Origin: Pseudomonas cremoris
Lineage (GTDB): Bacteria > Pseudomonadota > Gammaproteobacteria > Pseudomonadales > Pseudomonadaceae
Reading direction: 5' to 3'
Assembly: GCF_014230465.1 (NCBI RefSeq)
Contig: NZ_JAAXCY010000013.1
Location: 179,619 to 243,618 of the forward strand
DNA: 64,000 bases
Part shown: positions 28,969-40,915 of the stretch, in pieces
How positions within the stretch are numbered: position 1 is the first letter of the stretch
Layout: each line of letters begins with the position of its first letter
Position numbers and translations under genes: made by a program
The notes under the pieces: model-generated
Database searches by the model: none
Seen by the model: only the letters and a program-made list of their open reading frames with translations
What the model was told of the DNA's origin: nothing

Positions 28969-30305
28969 TGGGCTGCCTGGTTGGTGCCTGTTTGCTCGGC
29001 GCCTGGCAGTTTGTTCTCTACATAGGCTTCGTCACGGATCTGACGCAGCCAGGTTTGCAGCTCTTCATCGTATTTGCGGTTACGCAGTACGTTGAGTGCT
29101 TGTTGCTCGCGGGCCTGTGCGGTGTTGTCGGTGGCGCGACGGCCAAGGACTTCCAGTACATGCCAGCCGTATTGAGTCTTGAACGGCTTGGACAGAACGC
29201 CTTGCGGGGTCTTGGCCATGACGTCCTGGAACTCCGGCACCAACGCTTTCGGGTCGATCCAGTTCAGGTCGCCGCCGTTGAGAGCAGAACCCGGGTCTTC
29301 CGAAAAGCTCTTGGCCAAGGTGGCAAAGTCTTCACCGCTTTCGATGCGGTCATAGATCTTCTGGGCCAGTTCCTTGGTTTGGGCTTCGGTGCGGATTTCG
29401 CTTGGTTTGACGAGGATATGACGAACATGAACCTCGTCTTTCAACGACGTCTCGCCACCGCGTTTATCCAACAGCTTGAGGATAATGAAGCCGCCCGGCG
29501 TACGTGCTGGCTGGGTGATGCCACCCACTTCCATCGCGCTCAGCTCACGGTCGAACGGAGGTGGCAATTGAGCGGCTTTACGCCAGCCCATGTCGCCGCC
29601 TTCAAGGGCGTTGTCGCTGCCGGACACGGCGATCGCCGTTTGGGCAAAGTCAGCACCCGCCTTGAGGCGATCATAGACAGCCTGGGTTTTCGCTGCGGCT
29701 GCATTGAGCTGCTCGGAAGTGGCGCTGTCGGGTGTTGCGATCAGGATATTGGCCAGGTGCAGCTCTTCGGAAAGCTGCATCTTGCCCAGGTCCGAGGCCA
29801 GGAAGTTCTTCACTTCCTGCTCCGACACTTGAACGCGCTCGGCTACACGGCGCTGACGTACACGGCTGATGATCATTTCACGGCGGATCTGGTCACGGGC
29901 GTCCTCATAGGACAAACCGTCGTGGGCCAGGGCTGCACGGAACTGGTCAATGGTCATGTTGTTGCGCTGGGCAATGGTGCCCACGGCCTGGTTCAGTTCT
30001 TCGTCCGAAATGCGGATGCCGGAACGATCGCCAATCTGCAGTTGCAGGTTTTCGACGATCAGACGCTCCAGCACCTGTTGGTCCAGGACGCTGGTCGGTG
30101 GCACGCCACCGCCACGCTTGGCGATGGTTTGCTGAACTTCCTTGACGCGTTGGTCCAGTTGGCTTTGCATGATCACGTCGTTATCGACGATGGCCACTAC
30201 CTTATCCAGTTCTTGAACCGCAGCGTGCGCCGATGCGGTACCCAGGAACAGTGCGCCCAGCACTAGCGGGCGCAGACACTCAGAAAGCTTTGTCTTCACG
30301 TTCAC
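28965..30305 (-). CDS. surA: Periplasmic peptidyl-prolyl isomerase and chaperone SurA
   Basis: About 446 residues: signal peptide ending near AHA-AV, N-terminal chaperone domain ([18 protein letters not shown]), two parvulin PPIase domains (around 180-280 and 290-390) and a short C-terminal helix. Escorts outer membrane proteins, including LptD, to the BAM complex. No ATG is available; I chose GTG at 30305 with AAGG five bases upstream, though GTG at 30299 and TTG at 30317 are possible. All three lie inside the 3' end of lptD, so translation is likely coupled to it. Confidence 0.93.
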   Translation of the reverse strand: MNVKTKLSECLRPLVLGALFLGTASAHAAVQELDKVVAIVDNDVIMQSQLDQRVKEVQQTIAKRGGGVPPTSVLDQQVLERLIVENLQLQIGDRSGIRISDEELNQAVGTIAQRNNMTIDQFRAALAHDGLSYEDARDQIRREMIISRVRQRRVAERVQVSEQEVKNFLASDLGKMQLSEELHLANILIATPDSATSEQLNAAAAKTQAVYDRLKAGADFAQTAIAVSGSDNALEGGDMGWRKAAQLPPPFDRELSAMEVGGITQPARTPGGFIILKLLDKRGGETSLKDEVHVRHILVKPSEIRTEAQTKELAQKIYDRIESGEDFATLAKSFSEDPGSALNGGDLNWIDPKALVPEFQDVMAKTPQGVLSKPFKTQYGWHVLEVLGRRATDNTAQAREQQALNVLRNRKYDEELQTWLRQIRDEAYVENKLPGAEQTGTNQAAQ

Positions 30306-33090
30306 GATAACCTTCAATGCCTTTGTCGAGGAAGCTCTCTACCTTGGCGCCGGTCAGGCCGCCCAGTCCCTTGAGGACGATCTGGAGGAAGAGCCCGTGG
30401 TCACCCTTTTCGTTAAGCGGGGCGATCTGGCTGTATTCGTCGTTGGAAACCCAGTAACGGTTGATGACGCGCAGTTTCCAGCAGCAGTTGTCGTACTCGA
30501 AACCACCGAAGGCTTCCAGGGTACGGTTGCGGGCATAGTCGTACTGCCAGCGGGTGATCAGGTTCCACTGTGGGACGATCGGCCACATCATCGAGAAGTC
30601 GTGTTGCTGGATTTTGTAGTAATCCTTCACGAAGTTCTCTTCGCCTGGCGTGCCGTAGTCACCGCCGAACTGCCATTTGCCGGTCAGCTGGTTGTACACG
30701 ACCTGGTCGTTACGATAGCGGTAGCCAACGTTGATGATCTTGTTCGGGTTGTCTTCCGGCTGGTAGTGGAGCATCGCGCTGCCGGAACGAGGGCTGTGTT
30801 CCTCGGTGTCCCAGTTGTAGTCGGCAGTGGCGCGCCAGTCGCGGTTGAAGCGGAACTCGTAGTCCAGGGCGACGGGCGACACATCGGACTGCGCATCGGC
30901 ACGGTCGGACGCCAAGATACCCGGCAGTTGGACTTCACGATCCTTGAAGTACACGGCCTGGCCCACGGAAACGCGCTGACGCTCGAAACCGTTTTCTTCG
31001 ATCCAGCGGCTGGTCACGCCCAGGGACAGCTTGTTCTCGTCGCCGATACGGTCGGAACCGCTGAAGCGGTTGTCGCGGAACAACGACGCGTAGCTGAACG
31101 AGTACTCGCTGGTGTCGAACACCGGAATGTCGCTCTGGTCTTTGTTCGGCACGTACAGGTAGAACGCGCGAGGCTCGAGGGTCTGACGGTAGTCCTTGCC
31201 GAACCAGTTGGTGTCGCGGTCGAAGTACAGGCCGCTGTCGATGCTGGCAACCGGGACTGCACGGTCTTGGGAGCTTTTGAACGTGCCACCGGCATAAGGG
31301 TTGGCCGGCGTTGCTGCATTTTGAGCGGCAATAATGTCGTTTTTGCCAATGCTGTCGAGGTCAAGGTCGTACTTGGTGTAGACGTACTTGAGCTTCGGCG
31401 TCACGAAGCCGTAGGTCCAGTTCATCGGGTATTCGACAGCTGGTGCCACGTTCAAGCGTGTGCCGTTTGCACGGGTCAGGCCGGTAACGTAGGTATCCAG
31501 GCGAGGCGACACCAGGCCGTTCTCGTCGGTAAAGGTGCCGTTCTCCAGGTTCCGCTCAAAGCGCACGGCTTCGGTTTCGTAGCTGAAGTTCAAGCCGCCC
31601 GGATGGTAAGGCAGGGTACCGTTGAAGGTGATCTGCGGCAGGCGGTCATACGGGGTGATCTGCGAAATCGTCGCCAGTTGGTAGGCCTGCAGGTTCAGAC
31701 GTGCCTGGAACGAGTCGCCACGATAAGTCACGGAACCCTGTTGGTTCACGTAGTCACGGCTCTCGACGCCTTCCTGGTAGGACTTGAGGTCCTGGAAGTA
31801 GTACGGATCGCTGATCGTGGTGTAGTCGACCTGGGTCAGTACACGTGAATCCAACCCGCCCTTGTGCTGCCAGTTGAGCATGTAGCGGGTTTTTTCGTAG
31901 TCGGTCTGCAGCTTGCGTTCGTCGTTGTCGTCGTTCAGGTACGCGCCGCCGAACTGGCCTTCGCTGGACTTGGTGAGGTAGCGGAATTCGCCTTCCATCA
32001 TCATGCCGCGCTTGGTCATGTATTGCGGGTACAACGTGGCGTCGTAGTTTGGCGCCAGGTTGAAGTAGTACGGCGTAACCAGGGTAAAGCCGGTCTCGCT
32101 GCCGGAGCTGAAGCTCGGTGGCAGGAAGCCGGATTGACGACGGTCGTCGATCGGGAAATAGATGTAGGGGGTGTACAGGATCGGAATGTTCTTGATCCGC
32201 AACGTCGCGTTGGTGGCCGTACCGAAACCGGTGGCCGGGTTCAACGTGATGTTGTTGCCCTTGAGCTGCCAGGCGTTGCTGTCCGGCTCGCAGGTGGTGT
32301 ACGTACCGTCCTTGAGACGGATGATCGCGTTTTCGGCACGCTTGGCGTAAAGCGCGTTACCGCGGATACGCGATTTGTGCAGCACGTACTCGGCGTTGTC
32401 GATCTGCGCCGCGCCGGTGTCCAGTTGGACCTGGGCGTGGTCGCCGACGATCAGGGCGCCGTTGTCGCGCAGGCGCACATTGCCGTCCAGCTCGCCGCGG
32501 CTTTCGGCCTGGTACAGGCTGGCTTCCTGGGCTTCAAGCTGCATGCTGCCTTGGCGCATGACAACGTCACCGGCCAGGGTTGCGACTTGTGATTCTTGCT
32601 CGTAACGAGAGGCCTTGGCACCGATGAAGGTCGGCGCATCGCTCTTGTTCGTCTTGTCGTTCATGCCAGGACGCGTCGGCTCGATGTACGCGCCGCCGCA
32701 GTAAGGACCGGTTTCTGCCAGTTGGGCAGCGGTCAGCTTGTCGCGGGGGACCCAGTCCAAGTGGCTATAGTCGGCACTGCGCGAACGCATGCCACGGCCC
32801 TTGGTCTCGGTGACCAATGCGGTCTTCGGCCCGGCGTCGGCTTTGCCGTCAGCATCGGTTTGCGCCGTGCTGTTGCCTGAGCTTACGGCGGCGCCGTCAT
32901 GCACAGGACGCGGTGGCAACGGGGCTGCGGCGGTTTTTGGCGCGCAATCCCAGGCACCCGAAGCAGAGACTGAGCAGTCATACTGTTCCGCGGCGACCAC
33001 GAATGAGGTGGCGAAAGGTTGCATGGCCAGCAGACTGCCGGTTACCAGCAACGGGAATTTTCTACGAAACGCGGGGGATTTCAATGCCAT
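30280..33090 (-). CDS. lptD: LPS-assembly protein LptD
   Basis: 936-residue outer membrane protein that inserts lipopolysaccharide into the outer leaflet with LptE. Signal peptide (about 1-33), cysteine pair near residues 40 and 50, an OstA/LptA-like beta-jellyroll (about 150-290) and a C-terminal beta-barrel domain (about 330-900). A C-C pair late in the protein (DNCCWKLR) matches the family's disulfide pattern. ATG at 33090 ([15 protein letters not shown]) is used; the longer open frame reads into the region shared with amgK. Upstream of surA, its own folding helper. Confidence 0.95.
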   Translation of the reverse strand: MALKSPAFRRKFPLLVTGSLLAMQPFATSFVVAAEQYDCSVSASGAWDCAPKTAAAPLPPRPVHDGAAVSSGNSTAQTDADGKADAGPKTALVTETKGRGMRSRSADYSHLDWVPRDKLTAAQLAETGPYCGGAYIEPTRPGMNDKTNKSDAPTFIGAKASRYEQESQVATLAGDVVMRQGSMQLEAQEASLYQAESRGELDGNVRLRDNGALIVGDHAQVQLDTGAAQIDNAEYVLHKSRIRGNALYAKRAENAIIRLKDGTYTTCEPDSNAWQLKGNNITLNPATGFGTATNATLRIKNIPILYTPYIYFPIDDRRQSGFLPPSFSSGSETGFTLVTPYYFNLAPNYDATLYPQYMTKRGMMMEGEFRYLTKSSEGQFGGAYLNDDNDERKLQTDYEKTRYMLNWQHKGGLDSRVLTQVDYTTISDPYYFQDLKSYQEGVESRDYVNQQGSVTYRGDSFQARLNLQAYQLATISQITPYDRLPQITFNGTLPYHPGGLNFSYETEAVRFERNLENGTFTDENGLVSPRLDTYVTGLTRANGTRLNVAPAVEYPMNWTYGFVTPKLKYVYTKYDLDLDSIGKNDIIAAQNAATPANPYAGGTFKSSQDRAVPVASIDSGLYFDRDTNWFGKDYRQTLEPRAFYLYVPNKDQSDIPVFDTSEYSFSYASLFRDNRFSGSDRIGDENKLSLGVTSRWIEENGFERQRVSVGQAVYFKDREVQLPGILASDRADAQSDVSPVALDYEFRFNRDWRATADYNWDTEEHSPRSGSAMLHYQPEDNPNKIINVGYRYRNDQVVYNQLTGKWQFGGDYGTPGEENFVKDYYKIQQHDFSMMWPIVPQWNLITRWQYDYARNRTLEAFGGFEYDNCCWKLRVINRYWVSNDEYSQIAPLNEKGDHGLFLQIVLKGLGGLTGAKVESFLDKGIEGYREREDKAF

Positions 33091-33220
33091 CTTATTAGTC
33101 CGGGCTTCCTGCGTGCCATCTGCCCGCGGTGTGGGCCGCACGCCTCTCGATGGTCTGAAAAAGATGCGTGATAATAAAGCATGACCCGCTTGACGGCTAG
33201 CGCCGTCGGAGACCCTTGTA

Positions 33221-34917
<1,697 letters not shown>

Positions 34918-34918
34918 C

Positions 34919-35686
34919 ATGCTGTGGCCAGGGACGCTGATCGGCGCCGGGGCTGGCTTTGCCATTGCCAGTATTCCGGGGGCCATGCTGGGCGCGTTAT
35001 TGGGGCAGGCGCTGGACCGTCGCCTGCAATTGCACAATTGGGCGCAGTTGCGCGAGCGCCTCGGTGGGCGCCCGGCGTTGCGCAATGACGAATTGTTGTT
35101 CGTGCTGTTGGGACGTCTGGCCAAGAGCAATGGCCGTGTGGCGGACGGGCATATCCAGCAGGCGCGGCAGGAAATGCGTTCGTTGGACATGACCGAGTCC
35201 GCCCAGCGCCGTGCGATTGCCGCCTTCAACCGCGGCAAGTCCGGCTCTGACCGGGTGCGCAGTTATTTGCGTGTGCTCAAGGCCCAACCCCATGCGGCAG
35301 AGGGTGTGTTGCGTGCGTGCTGGCGGATGGTCTGGGCCGACGGCAAGGCGAGCGACGCCGAGCGCGACCTGATCGAGCAGTGGGGCAAGTGGTTGGGTTG
35401 GACGCCGCAGCAACTGCAGGCGCTGGCCGCTGACTTTACGCCTGAGCGCAAGCCGCTGATCAATCGAGGGGCTAGCTATCAAGAGGCGTTGCGCTTGCTC
35501 GGCGTGACAGCCACCACCGAACCGTCAGCGATCAAAGGGGCCTATCGCCGTCTGCTCAGCCGTCACCATCCAGACAAGGTTGCCGGCAGTGGTGCCAGCC
35601 CTGCGCAAGTGCGTGAGGCCACCGAGCGTACGCGCGAGCTGCACAGTGCCTATGCGTTGATTCGCGAGCGTCGGGATTTTCGCTGA
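34919..35686 (+). CDS. djlA: DjlA/TerB-type J-domain co-chaperone
   Basis: 255-residue protein with a hydrophobic glycine-zipper-like N-terminus (IGAGAGFAIASIPGAMLGALLG, about 8-29), a TerB-like helical middle domain (about 50-170) and a C-terminal J domain with the HPD motif at about 217-219. DjlA-type proteins are membrane-anchored DnaK partners linked to envelope signalling. It starts one base after murU ends, so it belongs to the same transcript. Confidence 0.87.
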   Translation: MLWPGTLIGAGAGFAIASIPGAMLGALLGQALDRRLQLHNWAQLRERLGGRPALRNDELLFVLLGRLAKSNGRVADGHIQQARQEMRSLDMTESAQRRAIAAFNRGKSGSDRVRSYLRVLKAQPHAAEGVLRACWRMVWADGKASDAERDLIEQWGKWLGWTPQQLQALAADFTPERKPLINRGASYQEALRLLGVTATTEPSAIKGAYRRLLSRHHPDKVAGSGASPAQVREATERTRELHSAYALIRERRDFR

Positions 35687-35711
35687 CACTCTTTGGGTGA
35701 CAACCCAATCG

Positions 35712-35819
35712 AATGTGGGAGCGGCGGTGCGACGATTCGACTTGCTCGCGAATGCGGTGTATCAGTCAGCACATCTGATACTGACACACTGCATTCGCGA
35801 GCAAGCCCGCTCCCACATT
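35712..35819. repeat. REP doublet (REPIN-like), hybrid with one long and one short arm
   Basis: Left arm begins AATGTGGGAGCGG and carries an extra CGGTGCGACGATTCGA before CTTGCTCGCGAA; the right arm is TTCGCGAGCAAGCCCGCTCC and CACATT. The outer and inner halves pair but the insertion is unpaired. Sits between djlA and the convergent DUF3530 gene. Belongs to the same family as the elements at 42.0, 44.3 and 51.2 kb. Confidence 0.88.
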
Positions 35820-35847
35820 TAACTCTCTGCGTTCCTGAAGGATGTGA

Positions 35848-36825
35848 TCAGTCCGCGCTGGCGTCTTGCGGGCTCAACCACCCACGAACCCTTCGATACA
35901 ACTGCTCCTGCTCGGCAGCACTGTTGCCGGGCAAGGTCTTCAATGACACCTGTTTATACCCATCATTCTTCGCCCGCTTGGCAGCCTGGGCACGGGCCTG
36001 GGCGTTTTTGCGTGCCTGGGCGTTGTCTTGATAGAAGACATCGGCGGTCGGCAACTTCAAGCCAGGTGCCAGTTGCTGGATGTCCGGTTGGCGCCCGGCA
36101 GGTGTTTGCGCAGCGACAATGACCAGCCTCTGCACTTGGGACGGCTGTTTCTCGCTCAAATACCGCGCCGCCCACCAAGCCCCCGTGCCATGCCCCACCA
36201 GCACCACGCTGCGCGCGCTCTGGGTCTGGGCGAAGGCTACGGCGGCATCGATGCGCGCGAAAATGCGTGAGGCGTCGGTCTTGTCCTGCTCGTCCGCGCC
36301 CGGCACCACTGCCGGGTCGGTACCTTCAGCCTCGGCGCTGGCGGCTTGTTCGATCGGTTTGTCGGCAGTGCTCGCGTCCTTGCTGCTGGTGTCGACGGTG
36401 GCCTTGGGCGCTTCCATCACGCGCGGTGGCAGGGTGTCCACGCTCACATCCGGCAGCGACAGGCTAAGAGTGCCCCAATGGGCGTCCGGTAATTTGCGGC
36501 GCAACGGGCCGATTGCTTGCGGCCAGTCAGCATTCTCGCCGCTGCCCGGTACGATAATCACCACGCCTTCGGGCTCGGCGCTGTTGGCTGGTTTCCACAG
36601 GGCGAGGAATGAATCGCTGCCGGCCTGCAGTTGCTGCTGTTCCTGCTGCGGGATCTTGCGTTCCAGGGCGCTGGCTTCTTGCTGACTGCGCTCGGGCAGG
36701 GGCTGGCGTTCGACGGGTTTTTCGGCAGCCGGCGCTGGGGCTTCTGCGGCCTGCACAGAAAAGGCGCTGGTAAATAGCAGCGACAGGCACAATGCTGGCA
36801 GTGCCGAGCGGTGAATAAAGGGCAT
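35848..36825 (-). CDS. DUF3530-family exported alpha/beta-hydrolase-like protein
   Basis: 325-residue protein with a signal peptide (residues 1-26), a charged proline/glutamine-rich linker, then an alpha/beta-hydrolase-like fold (VVIIVPGSGENADWP; VVLVGHGTGAWWAARYL; QRLVIVAAQTP). The position of the nucleophile elbow reads G-H-G-T-G, with glycine where a hydrolase has serine. DUF3530 members occur in this place in other Pseudomonas; role unknown. Divergent from the agtS-type gene, convergent with djlA. Confidence 0.8.
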   Translation of the reverse strand: MPFIHRSALPALCLSLLFTSAFSVQAAEAPAPAAEKPVERQPLPERSQQEASALERKIPQQEQQQLQAGSDSFLALWKPANSAEPEGVVIIVPGSGENADWPQAIGPLRRKLPDAHWGTLSLSLPDVSVDTLPPRVMEAPKATVDTSSKDASTADKPIEQAASAEAEGTDPAVVPGADEQDKTDASRIFARIDAAVAFAQTQSARSVVLVGHGTGAWWAARYLSEKQPSQVQRLVIVAAQTPAGRQPDIQQLAPGLKLPTADVFYQDNAQARKNAQARAQAAKRAKNDGYKQVSLKTLPGNSAAEQEQLYRRVRGWLSPQDASAD

Positions 36826-36902
36826 CGTTAATTCCCGGCCAGAAAAGGTTCCAGCAGCCTAATGGGTTGGTCAGTATTTGTCAGTGATGTGAGACGTGGA
36901 TC

Positions 36903-38897
36903 ATGGGTTTTCGCTGTCTGCTGGTTATCGGCTGTTTATGGTTTGCCTTGATCGCGAATGCCGCGACGGTACCTGCCGTGCCTCAAGCACAGCTGAACCC
37001 GCAGCAACGCGAATGGCTGGCACAGCACCCGGAGTTACGGGTGGGCCTGGTATTGCAGGCACCCTTCGCCCAATACGACCGGCGTTTGCAGCGCCTGTTC
37101 GGGGCCAATGTGGAGCTGATGCAGTGGCTGGCCAAGGCGCTGAACATCGAGCTGACCTGGCGCAACTTCCCCAGCCAGGAACAGCTGGACGCCGCCCTGC
37201 GCGACGGCGAGATAGACATGGCCCCCGGCCTGCAACAAACCCCGGCTGGCTTGCGTTTGTGGTTATTCACCGACCCGTATATGCGCGTGCCCCAACACAT
37301 CGTCGGCATCCGTGACGGCGGCGGTGCGGTGGAGTTGGAAAAACTCGACGACCAATCCCGCGTTGCCGTGCGCATGCCCAGCGCCGTCGCCGACTACCTG
37401 CGCGGCACCTACCCGAGCCTCAATCTGCAAGGCGTGCCCATGGAGCGCCAGGCCCTGCAATTATTGGTGAGCCAGCAGGCGCGGTATGCCGTGGTGGATG
37501 AGGCGCAGTTGAGCCGCTTGTCTAGCGAAGCGGAATTCGCCGGGCTGGCGGTGGTGGGGGATATTGGCTTGCCGCAATTGCTGCGGGTGGCTACGCGCCG
37601 GGATTGGCCGGAGCTGGCCGGCATCATGGAAAGTGCCCTGCGCGCGATTCCCGCACGTGACCTGGACCAGTTGCACAACCGCTGGCTGCAACCCAAATAC
37701 CCTCGGCTGACCGAATCGCCGGGCCTGTGGCAAAACCTCTGTGTCCTGCTGAGCCTGTTCCTGCTTGCCAGTTTGGCCGTGGTGTTCTGGCAGCGCCGCC
37801 AGCAGCGGGCGCTGGAGCATGGCCTGCTCGCCGCCCGCGAAGAAAGCGCGGCCCGTGCCGCCGGTGCCGAAGCACTGCGGCTGACGCAGTTTTCCATCGA
37901 TCAAAGCACCGTGGGCATCCTGTGGGTCAACTGGGACAGCCATGTGCGCTACGCCAACCGCGCCGCCGAAACCATGTTGGGCTATGGCCCCGACGCGCTG
38001 ATCGAGCGGCCGTTGATCGACCTCGACCCTACCCTGAACATGGACCGCTGGCTCAACCTGTGGAAGCGCGCCCGCGCCAGTGAAGACGGTCCGCAGAACT
38101 TTGCCACCGATTGCCTGCGCGCCGACGGCAGTGTCCTGCCCGCCGATGTGTCCCTGAGCTTCCTGCGCTTTGCCGACGGCGAATACCTGGTGGTCTACCT
38201 CACGGACGTCACCGAGCGGCGCCGTTATGTCGCTGCGCTGCTGCAAAGTGAGGCGCAACTGCGCGAGTTGTCCGCCCACCTGGAAACCGTGCGCGAAGAA
38301 GAAAAGGCGCGTATCGCCCGCGAAGTGCACGACGAACTCGGGCAGATGCTCACCGTGCTCAAGCTGGAAACCTCCATGTGCGAGCTGGCGTATTCACAGC
38401 TGGACCCTGGGCTCAATGAACGCTTGAACAGCATGAAGCGCCTGATCGCCCAGCTGTTCCAACTGGTACGCGACGTGGCCACCGCACTGCGCCCGCCGAT
38501 TCTCGATGCCGGTATCGCCTCCGCCATCGAGTGGCAAGCGCGGCGCTTTGAAGCGCGTACGCAAATTCCCTGCCTGGTGCAGGTTCCGGATAACCTGCCG
38601 GCCCTGAGCGACGCCAAGGCCATCGGCTTGTTTCGTATCCTGCAGGAAGCGCTGACCAACGTGATGCGCCATGCCCAGGCGCATACTGTCGAGCTGACCC
38701 TGACGGTGGAAGACACGAATTTGCGGCTGACCATCAGCGACGATGGCGTCGGTTTTGTCCAAGCCCAAGGCCGCGCCGTGTCGTTCGGGCTGGTGGGCAT
38801 GCGCGAGCGGGTGCTGATCATGGGCGGGAAGCTAAGCCTGCAAAGCGAACTGGGGGAGGGCACCACCCTGAGCGTCACGGTGCCGTTGGATGCATAA
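36903..38897 (+). CDS. agtS: AgtS-type sensor histidine kinase (periplasmic SBP + PAS + HisKA_3)
   Basis: 664-residue sensor: signal peptide (1-22), an SBP_bac_3 solute-binding domain (about 35-265), a transmembrane helix (around 280-297), a PAS domain (about 325-440), then a HisKA_3 dimerisation helix with H about 476 (REVHDELGQ) and a HATPase (LTNVMRHAQAH, SDDGVGF). In P. aeruginosa the equivalent AgtS senses 4-aminobutyrate and 5-aminovalerate. Followed 18 bases later by its response regulator and then the ABC transporter. The ligand is inferred from this order, not from sequence alone. Confidence 0.85.
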   Translation: MGFRCLLVIGCLWFALIANAATVPAVPQAQLNPQQREWLAQHPELRVGLVLQAPFAQYDRRLQRLFGANVELMQWLAKALNIELTWRNFPSQEQLDAALRDGEIDMAPGLQQTPAGLRLWLFTDPYMRVPQHIVGIRDGGGAVELEKLDDQSRVAVRMPSAVADYLRGTYPSLNLQGVPMERQALQLLVSQQARYAVVDEAQLSRLSSEAEFAGLAVVGDIGLPQLLRVATRRDWPELAGIMESALRAIPARDLDQLHNRWLQPKYPRLTESPGLWQNLCVLLSLFLLASLAVVFWQRRQQRALEHGLLAAREESAARAAGAEALRLTQFSIDQSTVGILWVNWDSHVRYANRAAETMLGYGPDALIERPLIDLDPTLNMDRWLNLWKRARASEDGPQNFATDCLRADGSVLPADVSLSFLRFADGEYLVVYLTDVTERRRYVAALLQSEAQLRELSAHLETVREEEKARIAREVHDELGQMLTVLKLETSMCELAYSQLDPGLNERLNSMKRLIAQLFQLVRDVATALRPPILDAGIASAIEWQARRFEARTQIPCLVQVPDNLPALSDAKAIGLFRILQEALTNVMRHAQAHTVELTLTVEDTNLRLTISDDGVGFVQAQGRAVSFGLVGMRERVLIMGGKLSLQSELGEGTTLSVTVPLDA

Positions 38898-38915
38898 CAC
38901 CAAGAGGAAGTCCCT

Positions 38916-39545
38916 GTGATCCGTGTACTGGTAGCCGAAGACCACACCATCGTTCGCGAAGGCATCAAGCAACTGATCGGCCTGGCCAAGGACCTGCAGG
39001 TGGTCGGCGAAGCGAGCAACGGCGAGCAACTGCTGGAGACGTTGCGCCATGTGCCCTGCGAGGTGGTGTTGCTGGATATCTCGATGCCTGGCGTCAACGG
39101 CCTGGAAGCCATCGCGCGGATTCGTGCACTGAGCAATCCGCCGGCGATCCTGGTGCTGTCGATGCACGACGAGGCGCAAATGGCCGCGCGCGCCTTGAAG
39201 GTCGGTGCCGCCGGTTACGCCACCAAGGACAGCGACCCGGCACTGCTGCTCACCGCAATTCGCAAGGTCGCGGCGGGCGGGCGTTATATCGACCCGGACC
39301 TGGCCGACCGCATGGTCTTCGAAGTGGGCCTGACCGATGCGCGACCGTTGCACTCATTGCTGTCGGAGCGTGAGTTTTCGGTGTTCGAGCGTCTGGCCCA
39401 AGGCGCCAACGTCAATGACATTGCCCAGCAACTGGCCCTGAGCAGCAAAACCATCAGCACCCACAAGGCGCGCTTGATGCAGAAGCTCAACATCACCTCC
39501 CTGGCGGACCTGGTGAAGTACGCCATGGAACACAAGTTGCTGTGA
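38916..39545 (+). CDS. agtR: AgtR-type NarL/LuxR-family response regulator
   Basis: 209-residue response regulator with acceptor D54 (VVLLDISMPG), acidic pocket E8/D9, and a C-terminal LuxR helix-turn-helix (NVNDIAQQLALSSKTISTHKARLMQKL). GTG start with AGAGGAAG before it. Paired with the AgtS-type kinase; its likely target is the transporter promoter region 60-200 bases downstream, where a dyad is visible. Confidence 0.87.
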   Translation: MIRVLVAEDHTIVREGIKQLIGLAKDLQVVGEASNGEQLLETLRHVPCEVVLLDISMPGVNGLEAIARIRALSNPPAILVLSMHDEAQMAARALKVGAAGYATKDSDPALLLTAIRKVAAGGRYIDPDLADRMVFEVGLTDARPLHSLLSEREFSVFERLAQGANVNDIAQQLALSSKTISTHKARLMQKLNITSLADLVKYAMEHKLL

Positions 39546-39634
39546 CGACATACCTGTTTGCGACACCTTGCGAGCCATGCTGAACCGATTCCCGGCGCAG
39601 GGCGCCGTGACACTGTCCCATCCCCGCCATCCGT

Positions 39635-39650
39635 GTAGGGCGATCCCTAC
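39635..39650. promoter_or_regulatory. Perfect dyad, candidate response-regulator operator
   Basis: GTAGGGCGATCCCTAC: 6-bp arms around a 4-base centre, 110 bases before the ABC transporter start and 90 bases after the response regulator stop. NarL-type regulators bind such short inverted repeats. A further hairpin (GCCCCCG/CGGGGGC, 39688-39706) lies nearer the gene. Confidence 0.45.
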
Positions 39651-39759
39651 CCCAAACCTTCCATCCGGCTGATGCAATTCTCTCCCGGCCCCCGATTTCC
39701 GGGGGCTCGCGCCTGGACTACGCTTGTGCCACAGCAGTCCAAAATACAAAGGTGCGGGT

Positions 39760-40872
39760 ATGAGCGAGGTGGATTCAAATGATGTACTGGTCAGCTTTCG
39801 TGGCGTGCAAAAGAGCTACGACGGCGAGAACCTGATCGTCAAAGACCTCAACCTGGAGATTCGCAAGGGCGAGTTCCTGACCCTGCTCGGGCCTTCCGGT
39901 TCGGGCAAGACCACCAGCCTGATGATGCTCGCCGGCTTTGAAACGCCGACTGCCGGCGAAATCCAGCTGGCCGGGCGCTCCATCAACAACGTGCCGCCGC
40001 ACAAGCGCGATATCGGCATGGTGTTCCAGAACTACGCATTGTTCCCCCACATGACCGTCGCCGAAAACCTGGCGTTCCCGCTGTCGGTGCGCGGTTTGAG
40101 CAAGACCGACATCAGCGAGCGGGTCAAACGCGTGCTGAACATGGTCCAGCTCGACGCCTTCGCCCAGCGCTACCCGGCGCAACTGTCCGGCGGCCAGCAA
40201 CAGCGTGTGGCCTTGGCCCGCGCACTGGTGTTCGAACCGCAGTTGGTATTGATGGACGAACCCCTCGGCGCCCTCGACAAGCAGCTGCGCGAACACATGC
40301 AGATGGAGATCAAGCACCTGCACCAGCGCCTCGGCGTGACGGTGGTGTACGTGACCCACGACCAGGGCGAAGCGCTGACCATGTCTGACCGGGTGGCGGT
40401 GTTCCATCAGGGCGAGATCCAGCAGATCGCTGCACCACGCACCCTGTACGAAGAACCGAAGAACACCTTCGTCGCCAACTTCATTGGCGAGAACAACCGC
40501 CTCAATGGCCGCCTGCACAGCCACACCGGCGACCGTTGCGTGGTGGAGCTGGCGCGGGGCGAGAAGGTCGAGGCGCTGGCGGTGAACGTCGGCCAGGTCG
40601 GTGGCCCGGTGACCCTGTCGGTGCGCCCGGAGCGCGTCAGCCTCAACGGTTCCAGCGAAAGTTGCGTCAACCGTTTCTCCGGGCGGGTGGCGGAATTCAT
40701 CTACCTGGGCGACCACGTGCGGGTGCGCCTGGAAGTCTGCGGCAAGACCGATTTTTTTGTGAAACAACCGATTGCCGAGCTGGACCCAGCGCTGGCGGTT
40801 GGCGACGTGGTACCGATTGGCTGGCAAGTCGAGCACGTTCGCGCACTCGACCCACTTCTAGAGGCGAATTGA
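39760..40872 (+). CDS. agtA: ABC transporter ATPase, AgtA-type (4-aminobutyrate/5-aminovalerate uptake)
   Basis: 370-residue PotA-type ATPase. Walker A GPSGSGKTT (44-52), signature LSGGQQQRVALARAL, Walker B LVLMDEPLGALD, and a C-terminal TOBE domain. ATG at 39760 is preceded by AAAGG. First gene of a four-gene uptake operon directly behind a two-component pair, the AgtSR-AgtABCD order in P. aeruginosa. By sequence alone it would be called polyamine/spermidine-type. Confidence 0.87.
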   Translation: MSEVDSNDVLVSFRGVQKSYDGENLIVKDLNLEIRKGEFLTLLGPSGSGKTTSLMMLAGFETPTAGEIQLAGRSINNVPPHKRDIGMVFQNYALFPHMTVAENLAFPLSVRGLSKTDISERVKRVLNMVQLDAFAQRYPAQLSGGQQQRVALARALVFEPQLVLMDEPLGALDKQLREHMQMEIKHLHQRLGVTVVYVTHDQGEALTMSDRVAVFHQGEIQQIAAPRTLYEEPKNTFVANFIGENNRLNGRLHSHTGDRCVVELARGEKVEALAVNVGQVGGPVTLSVRPERVSLNGSSESCVNRFSGRVAEFIYLGDHVRVRLEVCGKTDFFVKQPIAELDPALAVGDVVPIGWQVEHVRALDPLLEAN

Positions 40873-40915
40873 TCGCCCCATGGCTTCACCAACCCTGCAC
40901 GTGGAGAGAACAACA

